A stretch of 64,000 nt of DNA from an uncultured Dysosmobacter sp. (GTDB taxonomy: Bacteria > Bacillota > Clostridia > Oscillospirales > Oscillospiraceae): the NCBI GenBank assembly GCA_934565855.1, contig CAKTIO010000006.1, forward strand, positions 144,913 through 208,912, written 5' to 3'. The stretch's first letter is position 1; every line of letters starts with the position of its first letter. Below, piece by piece: positions 49,615 through 58,402 of this stretch. The notes under the pieces were generated by a model that saw nothing but the letters and a program-made list of their open reading frames with translations, was not told the DNA's origin and did not search any database. The position numbers were made by a program, and so were the translations under genes.

Positions 49615-49636
49615 GAATGATATACCTATGAAAAAA

Positions 49637-50110
49637 TCAAATGTCGGAAACTCTGGTACGTTCGGCAATTTCGGCATCCAGTTCCTTTTTCAGCTTAATA
49701 TTTTCCGCCACCAGATCATCGTAATGGCGACTCTGCACATAATACTTTACAAAGCCGAAGGTTGCCTCCTGGAATTCCTCCTCGCTGTACTCGGGAAGCA
49801 GGGAACCGTTGATGCGCCGCAGTCCCTGCACGGAGATGATGACCAGACGGCGGTTCTTTTCAGACAGCTGGATGATCTTCAGAGAGTCTGGAATATCCAG
49901 TTTCAGGTCATAGATGGCGTTGACCCGCTCCAAAAGCTGCCGCTGTTCCGGTTTTGCCGAAACAATAACGCCGTATTTGGAAAACAGGTCCTTCAAATAG
50001 TCTGCGGAAACAGATTCCCGGGTGATGGTTCCCTTGCCGATTCCGGAGAGCATGGTGTCAGAAAGAGAAAAGCTGACAAAAACTTCGTTGCCTGTCTGCG
50101 GATAACCCAT
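49637..50110 (-). CDS. Small soluble protein, unknown function
   Basis: A 157-residue acidic protein (MGYPQTGNEVFVSFSLSDTM...). The C-terminus is a likely coiled coil (YDDLVAENIKLKKELDAEIAERT). ATG 50110 is preceded by CAGGAGGTACATATT. No family recognised. It is transcribed alone from a strong promoter flanked by an inverted repeat, so it is regulated. It may be autoregulated, but no DNA-binding motif is evident. Confidence 0.72.
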   Translation of the reverse strand: MGYPQTGNEVFVSFSLSDTMLSGIGKGTITRESVSADYLKDLFSKYGVIVSAKPEQRQLLERVNAIYDLKLDIPDSLKIIQLSEKNRRLVIISVQGLRRINGSLLPEYSEEEFQEATFGFVKYYVQSRHYDDLVAENIKLKKELDAEIAERTRVSDI

Positions 50111-50164
50111 AATATGTACCTCCTGAAATTCCAGAGATGTGCAGCAATGTGATTGCATATTTTT

Positions 50165-50207
50165 ATTATAACTTATGTTGCGTAAAAATCAACTATAAAT
50201 TACGCAA
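50165..50207 (-). promoter_or_regulatory. Promoter with flanking inverted repeat for the 157-aa gene
   Basis: TTGATT (50192-50187) and TATAAT (50170-50165), 16-base spacer. TTGCGTAA (50178-50185) and TTACGCAA (50200-50207) are perfect inverted copies 14 bases apart, one inside the spacer and one upstream of the -35: a typical repressor operator layout. Confidence 0.65.
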
Positions 50208-50299
50208 TATATACAGCGGAAGCTGCCTCTTTCCTTTGAGGACGAAATTTGATATAATGCGGCTATAGGAAATCAATGAAGGATCGCAGGAGGAACACC

Positions 50300-50671
50300 A
50301 TGCTGACATTTAACCACTTCAACTTCAACGTTATGGATCTGGAGAAATCTCTTCAGTTTTACAAGGAGGCTCTGGGGCTGACCCCGGTAGGAGAACGGAA
50401 GGAAGCGCAGGACGGCGGTTTTATCATCGTCTATCTGGGAGATGGAAAGACAGACTTCCGTTTGGAACTGACATGGCTGCGGGATCATCCGCAGAAGTAT
50501 GACCTGGGTGAATGCGAATTTCACCTGGCGCTGCGGGCAGACAACTATGAAGCGGCACACCGGAAGCATGAGGAGATGGGCTGTATTTGCTTTGAGAACC
50601 CCAAAATGGGAATCTACTTCATCACCGACCCGGATGGGTATTGGATCGAGGTTATTCCGACCCGCAAATAA
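50300..50671 (+). CDS. VOC-family protein (glyoxalase/lactoylglutathione lyase-like)
   Basis: A 123-residue vicinal-oxygen-chelate protein with the paired beta-alpha-beta-beta-beta modules. The opening FNHFNFNVMDLEKSLQFYKEALGL and the close IYFITDPDGYWIEVIP are typical of glyoxalase I-like enzymes, with the metal ligands H5-like near the start and the Glu in YWIEV. ATG 50300 is preceded by AGGAGGAACACC. Substrate unknown; methylglyoxal detoxification is the usual guess. Confidence 0.9.
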   Translation: MLTFNHFNFNVMDLEKSLQFYKEALGLTPVGERKEAQDGGFIIVYLGDGKTDFRLELTWLRDHPQKYDLGECEFHLALRADNYEAAHRKHEEMGCICFENPKMGIYFITDPDGYWIEVIPTRK

Positions 50672-50674
50672 CCG

Positions 50675-50701
50675 TTCAGCCGCCCTCTTGGGGCGGCTGA
50701 A
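50675..50701. terminator. Hairpin between VOC and GNAT genes
   Basis: Perfect 10-base arms (50675-50684, 50692-50701) between convergent genes. The T-tail is short, so efficiency is uncertain. Confidence 0.6.
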
Positions 50702-50702
50702 T

Positions 50703-51278
50703 TCATACCTCCGAGTATTTGCGAAGGACCGCGGAAACAGCTTCCGGAGAAAGCGCTCCGATGGGACGGAAGGGTGCGGGAGCGCTGAGGTGTGGGGACA
50801 GCTCCTTTTCATACCATTGTACGTCGTACCATTTTCCACATTTATAGCCGGCGCTGCGGTAGATCCCAATGCTCCGAAAGCCCAGCTTCTGGTGGAGCGC
50901 CTCGCTTTTCTCATTGGGATGTGTTACGCAGCCATATGCCGTTTTCACCCCTTGCAGACGGAGAAGCTCCATAAGTGACAGATAGAGCCGGGTCCCAAGT
51001 CCTTTGGAGGTGTACTCTCTGGACAGGTAGACGGACAGCTCGGCATTCCACTGGTAGGCTGCCCGTTCCATGTGACGGTGGGCGTATGCGTAGCCGATGA
51101 TGCTGCCCTGTTCCTCGCAGACCAGATAGGGGTACTCTGCGGAGATGGTGTCAATGCGGCTGCAAAACTCCTGCTGAGAGGGAAGTGTGTATTCAAAGGT
51201 GATGGCGGTGTCCATATACTGCCCATAGATACGCAGCAGGGCAGGGCAGTCTGAACGGTGGGCGAATCGGATATCCAT
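50703..51278 (-). CDS. GNAT-family N-acetyltransferase
   Basis: A 191-residue acetyltransferase. The acetyl-CoA loop is SREYTSKGLGTRLYLSLMELL, preceded by AELSVYL and followed by GCVTHPNEKSEALHQKLGFRSIGIYRSAGYKCGKWYDVQWYEKEL. This last block matches the phosphinothricin/MddA-like acetyltransferases. They acetylate small amines such as methionine sulfone or glufosinate. ACGGAGGAATACAG precedes the ATG. Confidence 0.9.
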   Translation of the reverse strand: MDIRFAHRSDCPALLRIYGQYMDTAITFEYTLPSQQEFCSRIDTISAEYPYLVCEEQGSIIGYAYAHRHMERAAYQWNAELSVYLSREYTSKGLGTRLYLSLMELLRLQGVKTAYGCVTHPNEKSEALHQKLGFRSIGIYRSAGYKCGKWYDVQWYEKELSPHLSAPAPFRPIGALSPEAVSAVLRKYSEV

Positions 51279-51353
51279 CTGTATTCCTCCGTCTGTCAGT
51301 TGATGACTGAATTATACAACAGGCGGGCATTTTCCGCTATGGCAGGGTATACA

Positions 51354-51390
51354 AAAAAGCCGCAGGTTTTTTAAAAACCTGCGGCTTTTT
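51354..51390. terminator. Terminator after metQ
   Basis: 18-base self-complementary stem with A5 and T5 ends; serves the metNIQ transcript from the right. Confidence 0.88.
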
Positions 51391-51405
51391 CAATGTGGTG
51401 TGCGA

Positions 51406-52272
51406 TCAGGTCATGGGAACAACAGAGCCGTTGTAGGTGTTGTTGATGTAGTCACGAATGGTGTCAGACTCCAGTGCGTCCACCAGTGCCAGAATGGCGG
51501 GATCGTTTTCATGACCCTCCTTGACAGCAATGATGTTTGCGTAGGTCTGGGCAGCCTCAGAATCTGCATCCTCAGAAGCCAGAGCGTCTTTGGCGGGATT
51601 CAGATGTGCCTGCAGAGCATAGTTGGAGTTGATGACGGACAGATCGACCTCTTCAATGGTGTTGGGCAGCATAGCGGCTTCCAGCTCCTGGAACTGCAGG
51701 TTCTTGGGGTTGCTGGTGATGTCATTGGGGGTTGCCTTCAGACCAGCATCGGGATTGATCTCGATCAGACCCTGAGCCTCCAGCAGCAGCAGAGCGCGGG
51801 CTTCGTTGGTAGCGTCGTTGGGAACGGCAATCACAGCACCGTCAGACAGGTCGTCCAGAGACTTGCACTTGCCGGCGTAAATACCCATCGGCTCGTAGTG
51901 GATCTTGGCGATGCCCACCAGATGGGTGCCGTTCTCCGCGTTGAACTGGTCCAGATAGGGCTGATGCTGGAAGTAGTTGGCGTCCTCGTCGCCCTCCTCC
52001 ACAGCGGTGTTGGGAACGACGTAATCGCCGTATTCCGAGACCTGCAGGTCAATGCCCTCCTCTGCCAGGATGGGAACGCACTGCTTCAGGATTTCTGCAT
52101 GGGGCGTGGGGGAGGCTGCTACCTTCAGAACGACGGTTTCCTGAGTGCTGCCGGAGGCAGCTGCGGAACCGGCGGCAGAGCTGCCGGCGGCGGAGGATGC
52201 ACCATTGCTGCCGCAGGCAGCCAGAGATACAGCCAGAGCCAGGGAAAGGGCAAGAGTTAATGCTTTTTTCAT
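51406..52272 (-). CDS. metQ: Methionine-binding lipoprotein MetQ (NlpA family)
   Basis: A 288-residue lipoprotein with signal peptide, lipobox LAAC and lipidated Cys20. A Ser/Ala linker leads to the NlpA domain: LKVAASPTPHAEILKQCVPIL, LQVSEYGDYVVPN, EDANYFQHQPYLDQFN, AVIAVPNDATNEARALLLLE. It captures methionine outside the cell for MetNI. ATG 52272 is preceded by TTGGAGGAATTAAAC. Third gene of the T-box-controlled metNIQ operon. Confidence 0.95.
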   Translation of the reverse strand: MKKALTLALSLALAVSLAACGSNGASSAAGSSAAGSAAASGSTQETVVLKVAASPTPHAEILKQCVPILAEEGIDLQVSEYGDYVVPNTAVEEGDEDANYFQHQPYLDQFNAENGTHLVGIAKIHYEPMGIYAGKCKSLDDLSDGAVIAVPNDATNEARALLLLEAQGLIEINPDAGLKATPNDITSNPKNLQFQELEAAMLPNTIEEVDLSVINSNYALQAHLNPAKDALASEDADSEAAQTYANIIAVKEGHENDPAILALVDALESDTIRDYINNTYNGSVVPMT

Positions 52273-52354
52273 GTTTAATTCCTCCAATGAATGAAATAAC
52301 AAATATTGATAAAACAGAAGCTGTTTGTATCCGGTGAAAAGGGAAAAATGAAGG

Positions 52355-53035
52355 TCAGCGGAGCCGCTTGTCGATCTTGGTGGACAACCAGCTGCACAGG
52401 GATTGGACGATCTGGACCATGACGATGATAAGGATTACAGTGACCCACATCATGGAGGGGACCTTCCGGTTGTAGCCGTAACGGATGGCAAGGTCACCCA
52501 GACCACCGGCGCCCACGGCGCCTGCAATGGCGGTGTAGGCGAGGATGGTGATGATGGAAATGGACGCGCCCAGGATCAGGGAGGGCATTGCCTCGGGAAG
52601 ATAGACCTTCCAGACGATCTGGGGAACAGAAGCGCCCATGGACTGCGCCGCCTCGACCACGCCGCTGTCCACCTCTGCCAGAGAGGTTTCCACCATACGG
52701 GCGATAAACGGCGCGGCGGAGACCACCAGCGGGACAATGGCGCCCCGGATGCCGATTTTGGTGCCTACCAGAAGCTTGGTGAAATCCATAATGGCGATCA
52801 TCAGAATGATAAAGGGAAGGGAACGTCCAACGTTGACGATCCAGCCCAGCGCACGGTTCAGCCAGCGCCGGGGCCAAATGCCGTGGGCGGAGGTAATGGA
52901 CAGCAGTACGCCCAGCGGCAAGCCGATCAGATAGGCAAAGACAGTGGAGATGCCGACCATGATCAGTGTGTCCAGCAGACCGGAGATCAGAAGATCACCG
53001 TATTGCTCCCAAAAGGCGGAAATAAGCTCATTCAT
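52355..53035 (-). CDS. metI: Methionine ABC transporter permease MetI
   Basis: A 226-residue membrane protein with five segments and the coupling motif EAAQSMGASVPQIVWKVYLPEA. Opens with WEQYGDLLISGLLDTLIM, typical of MetI. GAGGAGG lies upstream and the start overlaps the metN stop as ATGA. Confidence 0.95.
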   Translation of the reverse strand: MNELISAFWEQYGDLLISGLLDTLIMVGISTVFAYLIGLPLGVLLSITSAHGIWPRRWLNRALGWIVNVGRSLPFIILMIAIMDFTKLLVGTKIGIRGAIVPLVVSAAPFIARMVETSLAEVDSGVVEAAQSMGASVPQIVWKVYLPEAMPSLILGASISIITILAYTAIAGAVGAGGLGDLAIRYGYNRKVPSMMWVTVILIIVMVQIVQSLCSWLSTKIDKRLR

Positions 53036-54042
53036 GCGTGGGGGACCTCCTCGACAGTAATGTTGGGCTGGGAACGGATATAGTTGAGGGCGCGGAGGGC
53101 TTCCTCCGGCTTTCGCGGCAGTCCCAGCAGCATGGTTCCAAATGCCTTGCCCTCAATGTTCCGCGTGTCGGCACCCAGAATGTTGACCTTGACGCCGCAG
53201 TCCATTGCCAGAGTGGCGATCAGTGGTTCATAGGAAGAGCCGCCGTTGAAGGCGATCCGGATGACCCGGGAGGTGGGAAGCTTGTCGATCTGAACGCCGC
53301 CGGGATAGACCAGCTGGCGACCGATGTCTGTTTTCGGGTTGGCAAAGATGTCCTCCACCCGTCCCTGCTCGGCAATGACACCGCCATCCAGAATGGCGAC
53401 CCGGTGGCAGACCTCTTCAATGACATTCATCTGATGGGTGATCACGACGATGGTAACGCCCAGCTTTTCGTTCAGCTCTTTCAAAAGCTCCAGAATGGAC
53501 AGCGTTGTGGTAGGGTCCAGTGCGGAGGTGGCTTCATCGCACAGCAACACCTTGGGATTGGTCGCCAGCGCCCGGGCAATGGCGATGCGCTGCTTCTGTC
53601 CGCCGGACATCTGGGCGGGATATGCGTCTCCGCGGTACTCCAGTCCGACCAGCTTCAAAAGCTCATTGGCGCGATCCACTGCGTCCGCGCGCCTTGTGCC
53701 GGAGAGCTCCAGCGGGAAGCAGATGTTGTCCAGCGCCGTGCGCTGCATCAAAAGATTGAAGCTCTGAAAAATCATGCTGATGGACTGCCGGGCTTTCCGC
53801 AGCTCCTTGTTGCTGAGCTGCATCATGTCCTGACCGTTGACGATGACCTCGCCCTCGGTGGGACGCTCCAGCAGGTTCATGCAGCGCACCAAGGTAGATT
53901 TACCGGCGCCGGATAAGCCGATGATGCCAAAAATTTCTCCGCTTTCCACAGAGAGGTTGATGTCTTCCAACGCGTGGACGGCAGAATCACCTGTCCCAAA
54001 TATTTTGCTCAGGTGCCGGATCTGAATGATTGGTTCACTCAC
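53032..54042 (-). CDS. metN: Methionine ABC transporter ATPase MetN
   Basis: A 336-residue ATPase: Walker A GLSGAGKST (42-50), signature MSGGQKQRIAIARALA, Walker B LLCDEATSALD, H-loop THQMNVIEEVCHRVA. The C-terminal 90 residues are the NIL regulatory domain that binds methionine and slows transport. It starts with GTG at 54042, with AAAAAGGAGCAGAAACAAC before it. It lies downstream of a T-box with a methionine specifier. Confidence 0.96.
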   Translation of the reverse strand: MSEPIIQIRHLSKIFGTGDSAVHALEDINLSVESGEIFGIIGLSGAGKSTLVRCMNLLERPTEGEVIVNGQDMMQLSNKELRKARQSISMIFQSFNLLMQRTALDNICFPLELSGTRRADAVDRANELLKLVGLEYRGDAYPAQMSGGQKQRIAIARALATNPKVLLCDEATSALDPTTTLSILELLKELNEKLGVTIVVITHQMNVIEEVCHRVAILDGGVIAEQGRVEDIFANPKTDIGRQLVYPGGVQIDKLPTSRVIRIAFNGGSSYEPLIATLAMDCGVKVNILGADTRNIEGKAFGTMLLGLPRKPEEALRALNYIRSQPNITVEEVPHA

Positions 54043-54130
54043 GTTGTTTCTGCTCCTTTTTTAAACCCCGGAAGGGTGTTTTTTATATAGAATCGGGAAT
54101 GATGAAATAAAAACGGTGGTATTTTGAAAA

Positions 54131-54425
54131 TAAAAAACGCCCCTGATGCTCCTGCATCAAGGACGAACGCATTTCAGATACGCCGTGGTACCACCTTGCT
54201 TTGTACAGCTCCTCACGAAGCTGACCTTTGAGAGTGCAGACACACTCCTGCGCGATGACGGGCGCTCCCGTCGCAGCCTATGCCATCCGGCAGTCGGTGC
54301 GCGACTCCAAGACCATGTTCGGCACGACCTTCCGTGTCCGTTTTCACCATACCGGACTCTCTTTGCCGTATCTTCGTGCCTACTCTTCTCTTCATTGTCT
54401 TTTCGGTGTTTACTTGTCAAAACGT
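54131..54425 (-). promoter_or_regulatory. T-box riboswitch, methionine-specific
   Basis: The antiterminator T-box core AAGGTGGTACCACGG is at 54197-54183 on the minus strand. It is followed by a terminator with 12-base arms (54138-54149, 54154-54165) and T6. The stem I region carries a loop GAACATGGTC whose ATG at 54316-54314 fits a Met specifier codon. When uncharged tRNA-Met binds, the terminator is opened and metNIQ transcribed. The specifier was assigned by eye from the position in stem I. Confidence 0.88.
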
Positions 54426-54454
54426 AGTTTAGCGAAAAGACGCGGTGTTGTCAA
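54426..54454 (-). promoter_or_regulatory. Promoter of the metNIQ T-box transcript
   Basis: TTGACA (54454-54449) and TAAACT (54431-54426), 17-base spacer, just upstream of the leader. Confidence 0.7.
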
Positions 54455-54559
54455 CTGGTAATTTTCATCATGTTTGAGAAAAATTTACGTTATGCTTCTG
54501 TGTAAATGTTGAAAACTGAACGGGAGAAAAAATGACATGGAAATTTAAAGGAAAGTTCA

Positions 54560-54588
54560 TTGAAAGAAAATGGCAGAACTGCTATGAT
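54560..54588 (+). promoter_or_regulatory. Promoter of the DUF368 gene
   Basis: TTGAAA (54560-54565) and TATGAT (54583-54588), 17-base spacer, 33 bases before ATG 54622. The 70 bases on its left hold nothing recognisable. Confidence 0.7.
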
Positions 54589-54621
54589 GTGGGCAGTTTG
54601 AAACCATATGGAGGAAAACCT

Positions 54622-55458
54622 ATGCAGAGACGAAAACAGGCGGTTCGCTGGTTGAGGGACCTGCTGTGCGGTGTGCTGATTGGAGCCGGCGGCATTCTGC
54701 CGGGGGTTTCCGGCGGCGTGCTGGCGGTGATCTTTGGGATTTACCGCCCCTTTATGGAGGTACTGACAGAGCCGCGGAAGGCGCTGCCTAAATATCTGCC
54801 GTATATTCCGGCGCTGGGGCTGGGATGCCTGATCGGCTTCATGAGCTTTGCAAAGGGGATCTCCGTAATGCTGGCGCTGTCCAACACCGTTACGGTGTGG
54901 CTGTTTATTGGACTGATCGTGGGAACACTGCCGCAGATGTTTCAGGAGGCGGGCAAGGAGGGACGGGACCGGAGCTCCTGGCTGAGCCTGACAGTTTGCT
55001 TTTTGGGAATGTTTTTGGGAATGCTTTACATGAGCCGCGCAGCACAGACGGCAGTGACGCCGAATTTCTGGTGGTATAGCTTCTGCGGTGTCCTGTGGGG
55101 AATGGGCATCATCATTCCGGGAATGACATCCTCCTCCATCATGATGGCGCTGGGGCTTTACCGCCCGGTGATGGACGGGCTTTCCCAGCTGAACTGGGGG
55201 GTACTGCTGTCCACGGTACCGGGACTGGTGCTGACGGTGGCGCTGCTTTCCCGGGTTGTCAGCTGGTTTTTCAAGAAGCACTATTCGATCGCCTTTCATG
55301 GAATACTTGGCATTGTGCTGGCGACCACGTTGGTCATTATTCCCACCAGATATCAGGGGGCGGGAGAGATTTTCGCATCTGTACTGTGCTGCCTTGGCGG
55401 CTTTTTGCTGGCATTTTTGCTTTCCAGATTGGACAGCCGCATAGACAGGGAAAATTAA
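54622..55458 (+). CDS. DUF368 membrane protein, polyprenyl-phosphate transporter type
   Basis: A 278-residue membrane protein with about eight segments and the DUF368 inverted repeats: GAGGILPGVSGGVLAVIFGIY near the start and GMGIIIPGMTSSSIMMALGLY in the middle, each with the PG(V/M)(S/T) turn. DUF368 (PopT) proteins are reported to recycle undecaprenyl phosphate across the membrane for wall synthesis. ATG 54622 is preceded by TGGAGGAAAACCT; the frame to its left is spurious. Confidence 0.9.
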   Translation: MQRRKQAVRWLRDLLCGVLIGAGGILPGVSGGVLAVIFGIYRPFMEVLTEPRKALPKYLPYIPALGLGCLIGFMSFAKGISVMLALSNTVTVWLFIGLIVGTLPQMFQEAGKEGRDRSSWLSLTVCFLGMFLGMLYMSRAAQTAVTPNFWWYSFCGVLWGMGIIIPGMTSSSIMMALGLYRPVMDGLSQLNWGVLLSTVPGLVLTVALLSRVVSWFFKKHYSIAFHGILGIVLATTLVIIPTRYQGAGEIFASVLCCLGGFLLAFLLSRLDSRIDREN

Positions 55459-55481
55459 AAAGGAACAGAGAACAGTTAAAA

Positions 55482-55520
55482 AATATCCCGCCGAAAGAAA
55501 AGCTCTTTCGGCGGGATATT
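55482..55520. terminator. Bidirectional terminator
   Basis: Perfect 17-base arms (55482-55498, 55504-55520) between convergent genes, with an A-rich left side. Confidence 0.88.
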
Positions 55521-55538
55521 TGGCAGTGTGGAAAATGG

Positions 55539-56822
55539 TCAGGGCAGCTGGACCAGTCCGGCGTCCACCATTTTTTGCAGGGATTGCAGAATGCCCAGCT
55601 TGGCGTGGCACCAGGTGAGACCGCCCTGGAAGTAAACGGCATAGGGTTCCCGGATGGGACCGTCCGCGGACAGCTCGATGGAGCTGCCCTGCACAAAGGC
55701 TCCGGCAGCCATGATAACGTCCGCATCATAGCCGGGCATTGCCCACGGCTCTGGCGTGACATAGCTGTCCACCGGCGCGGCGGACTGAATGCCCTTGCAG
55801 AAGGCTTTCATCCCATCGGCGCTGCCCAGCTCGACTGCCTGAATGATGTCATGGCGTTCTGCGTCCGCGCCGGGAATGCAGCGGAAGCCCAGACTTTCAT
55901 AAATTCCGGCGGCAAAAATCGCACCCTTCAGCGCTCCGGCGACAACCGTGGGGGAGAGGAACAGCCCCTGATAAAATGACGGCATCAGCCCGAGATTCGC
56001 GCCGACCTCCTGCCCCAAGCCGGGAGCGGAGAGCCGGTAGGCACACCGCTCGATACATTCCCTTGTGCCGCAGATATACCCGCCGATGGGCGCCAGTCCG
56101 CCGCCGGGGTTTTTGATCAGGCTGCCGACCACCATATCCGCGCCGAGGTCAGAGGGCTCCAGCCGCTCGACAAACTCACCGTAGCAGTTGTCCACCATGA
56201 TCTTTACACCGGGCTTGACGCTTTTGCAGAAAGCGATCAGCTCGCCAATTTCCTGAACGCCGAAGGAGGGGCGGGTGGCATACCCCTTGGAACGCTGGAT
56301 GGTGATGAGCTTGGTCCGGTCGTTGATGGCGCTGCGGATGGCATCGTAGTCAAAGGAGCCGTCCGGCTTCAGATCCGCCTGCGCGTATGTGACGCCGTAT
56401 TCCTTCAGAGAGCATTTGCTTTCCCGGATGCCGATGACCTCCTCCAGAGTGTCATAGGGGCGTCCCACCGGGCTGAGAAGCTCGTCTCCGGGAAGCAGGT
56501 TGGCGGAGAGCGCCACCGTCAGCGCGTGGGTCCCGCAGGTGATCTGCGGGCGGACGAGAGCGGCTTCCGTGTGGAAAACATCGGCGTAGACCCGTTCCAA
56601 ATTGTCCCGCCCGGCATCGTCATAGCCATATCCCGTGGTCGCGGCAAAGTGGGTGGCGTTGACCCGGTTTTTCTGCATGGCGTGCAGGACCTTGCCCTGA
56701 TTGTATTCAGCGGTCTCGTCGATTCCGGTAAAGCGGTCCTTCAATCCGGACAGAATGCGCTCGCCGTATTGATAAACGGGTGAACTGATGCCCAACTGAC
56801 CGTACATATCCAAAAGTTCCAT
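55539..56822 (-). CDS. Methionine gamma-lyase-like PLP protein (aluminium-resistance family, YnbB type)
   Basis: A 427-residue fold-type I PLP protein. Family blocks: HFAATTGYGYDDAGRDNLERVYA, RPQITCGTHALTVAL, MVDNCYGEFVE, and the PLP lysine in GSLIKNPGGGLAPIGGYI. This matches the family annotated as methionine gamma-lyase-like or aluminium resistance protein, common in Firmicutes. It may split sulfur amino acids; this is not proven for the family. ATG 56822 has AAAGAGGAATTTC before it. Confidence 0.9.
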   Translation of the reverse strand: MELLDMYGQLGISSPVYQYGERILSGLKDRFTGIDETAEYNQGKVLHAMQKNRVNATHFAATTGYGYDDAGRDNLERVYADVFHTEAALVRPQITCGTHALTVALSANLLPGDELLSPVGRPYDTLEEVIGIRESKCSLKEYGVTYAQADLKPDGSFDYDAIRSAINDRTKLITIQRSKGYATRPSFGVQEIGELIAFCKSVKPGVKIMVDNCYGEFVERLEPSDLGADMVVGSLIKNPGGGLAPIGGYICGTRECIERCAYRLSAPGLGQEVGANLGLMPSFYQGLFLSPTVVAGALKGAIFAAGIYESLGFRCIPGADAERHDIIQAVELGSADGMKAFCKGIQSAAPVDSYVTPEPWAMPGYDADVIMAAGAFVQGSSIELSADGPIREPYAVYFQGGLTWCHAKLGILQSLQKMVDAGLVQLP

Positions 56823-56892
56823 GAAATTCCTCTTTTCTGAATGGTAGAACCAAAAATTTATCACAAAGCGGGAGAAAATGCAAGAAGGAGGA

Positions 56893-57363
56893 TCAGGGGT
56901 GTTCCTTGCAGGTCATTTCCGCAGCGGAAAGGCGCAGTACCGTAATGGAGGACAGCGCCTGCTTAGGAATATTCCAGTCGGATTTTCCGGTGAAATGCTC
57001 CATGATGTATTGCAGACCGTGCATTTTTTCCGCGGGTGTTTCCAGAATGGAGACCGTGCCGGAGCCAATGACGCTTTGGAACTGGAAGGAGTATCCGCAG
57101 GCAGCATTGGCAGTTTTCAGTGCATGATTTGTGTCCAGCTCAAAGCCGACCCGGGGATCGCGCCGGATCAGCTCCAGCTTCCGCCCCTCGGCGGCGCCGT
57201 GAAAGTAAAAGGTGGGGACACCGTTTTCGCGGGTGTAGCCAAAATTCAGGGGAACGATGTAAGGGGCGCTTTCGGTGGAAAGTCCCAGACGGCAGCAGTC
57301 ACAGCTGCGGATGATCTGGTCTATTACGGCGGGATCGGTGATTTCACGGTCAGATCTTCTCAT
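56893..57363 (-). CDS. Pyridoxamine-5'-phosphate-oxidase-like flavoprotein (Nim-related)
   Basis: A 156-residue split-barrel FMN-binding protein. The opening MRRSDREITDPAVIDQII and the LGLSTESAPYIVPLNFGY strand are characteristic of the PPOX family that includes NimA nitroimidazole reductases. Its start overlaps the rluA-like gene by 14 bases, with AAAGGAGAATCTGAAT inside that gene. It may reduce nitro compounds or flavins; a resistance role cannot be read from sequence alone. Confidence 0.87.
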   Translation of the reverse strand: MRRSDREITDPAVIDQIIRSCDCCRLGLSTESAPYIVPLNFGYTRENGVPTFYFHGAAEGRKLELIRRDPRVGFELDTNHALKTANAACGYSFQFQSVIGSGTVSILETPAEKMHGLQYIMEHFTGKSDWNIPKQALSSITVLRLSAAEMTCKEHP

Positions 57364-58261
57364 ATTCAGATTCTCCTTTTTTCAATACAAGCGTCATATC
57401 CTCCGGCAGGGGAGCGGTCAGGTGCAGAAGCTCTCCTGTAACGGGGTGGCGCAGGCTCAAGCTGTGCGAGTGGAGGGCGGGGCGCGGAATCAATCCGGGG
57501 TCCTCTGTGCCGTAGAGCCAGTCGCCTGCCAGCGGATGCCCGATGGCAGCCATGTGGACCCGCAGCTGATGGGTCCGTCCGGTTTCCGGAGACAGGCGGA
57601 TCAACGCATAGGGACCGGCGCGCCGCAGCACCTGATACCGGGAGAGAGACGGTGCGCCATCGGGACGGACCATGCGGGCAACGGTGGACCGCTCATCCCG
57701 TCCGATGGGAAGGTCAATGCTGCCTTCTGCGGGAGATGGGCAGCCCATACAGACCGCAAGGTATTCCCGGGAAAAATCACTGCTGTGCAGCACCCTTCGG
57801 AGCAGATTGTGGACGTATCCGCTCTTTGCCACCACCATGAGACCGGTGGTTCCCTTGTCCAGACGGTTTACGACATGAAACAGCTCCTCCATGCCGCGCT
57901 GATAGGCAAGCGCACCCGCAACGGTGGGAGTCTCCGGCAGAAAGCTGGACGCCAGAGAAACCATTCCGGCGGGCTTGTTCACCACCAGCAGATAGGGATC
58001 CTCCCAAACGATGGGAAGGGGAACGGCGCAGGGGACCACGGGAGTGTGGGAGGGGCGGCGGTCGCTGATAAGAGCGGTCAGCGTATCCCCAGTGTGAACA
58101 ATGGCTGTGGAAAAAGCGGGAGCGCCGTTTAACAGGATCCCGTTTTCCGTGCGGGTCAGACCGCCGATGGCATGAGAGGAAAAGCCCAGCCTCCCTTTCA
58201 GGATGCTGCGGATTTTTTTTTCGTCATCGCCGGCGTCAATGGTAATGGACAATGTCTGCAT
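57350..58261 (-). CDS. RluA-family pseudouridine synthase
   Basis: A 303-residue RNA-modifying enzyme. An N-terminal S4-like region (about 8-60) precedes the catalytic domain. The catalytic aspartate is in HVVNRLDKGTTGL near 131-143, where many homologues have HRLD.xTSG. The block SPETGRTHQLRVHMAAIGHPLAGD is typical of RluA/RluD. The target uridine (23S rRNA or tRNA) cannot be told. The ribosome site GGCAGGTATT is weak. Confidence 0.93.
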   Translation of the reverse strand: MQTLSITIDAGDDEKKIRSILKGRLGFSSHAIGGLTRTENGILLNGAPAFSTAIVHTGDTLTALISDRRPSHTPVVPCAVPLPIVWEDPYLLVVNKPAGMVSLASSFLPETPTVAGALAYQRGMEELFHVVNRLDKGTTGLMVVAKSGYVHNLLRRVLHSSDFSREYLAVCMGCPSPAEGSIDLPIGRDERSTVARMVRPDGAPSLSRYQVLRRAGPYALIRLSPETGRTHQLRVHMAAIGHPLAGDWLYGTEDPGLIPRPALHSHSLSLRHPVTGELLHLTAPLPEDMTLVLKKGESEYEKI

Positions 58262-58402
58262 AGCGTGTAAAATACCTGCCTTGCTGATTTATAGCTTAGA
58301 ATAACACAAAATGGAGAATTTGCATAGCAAATCCGCGGAAATTGTGGTAGACTGTCATCCGAATAAAAAATGTGAGAGACAGAAAGGGAAGGGATCGGAT
58401 CT

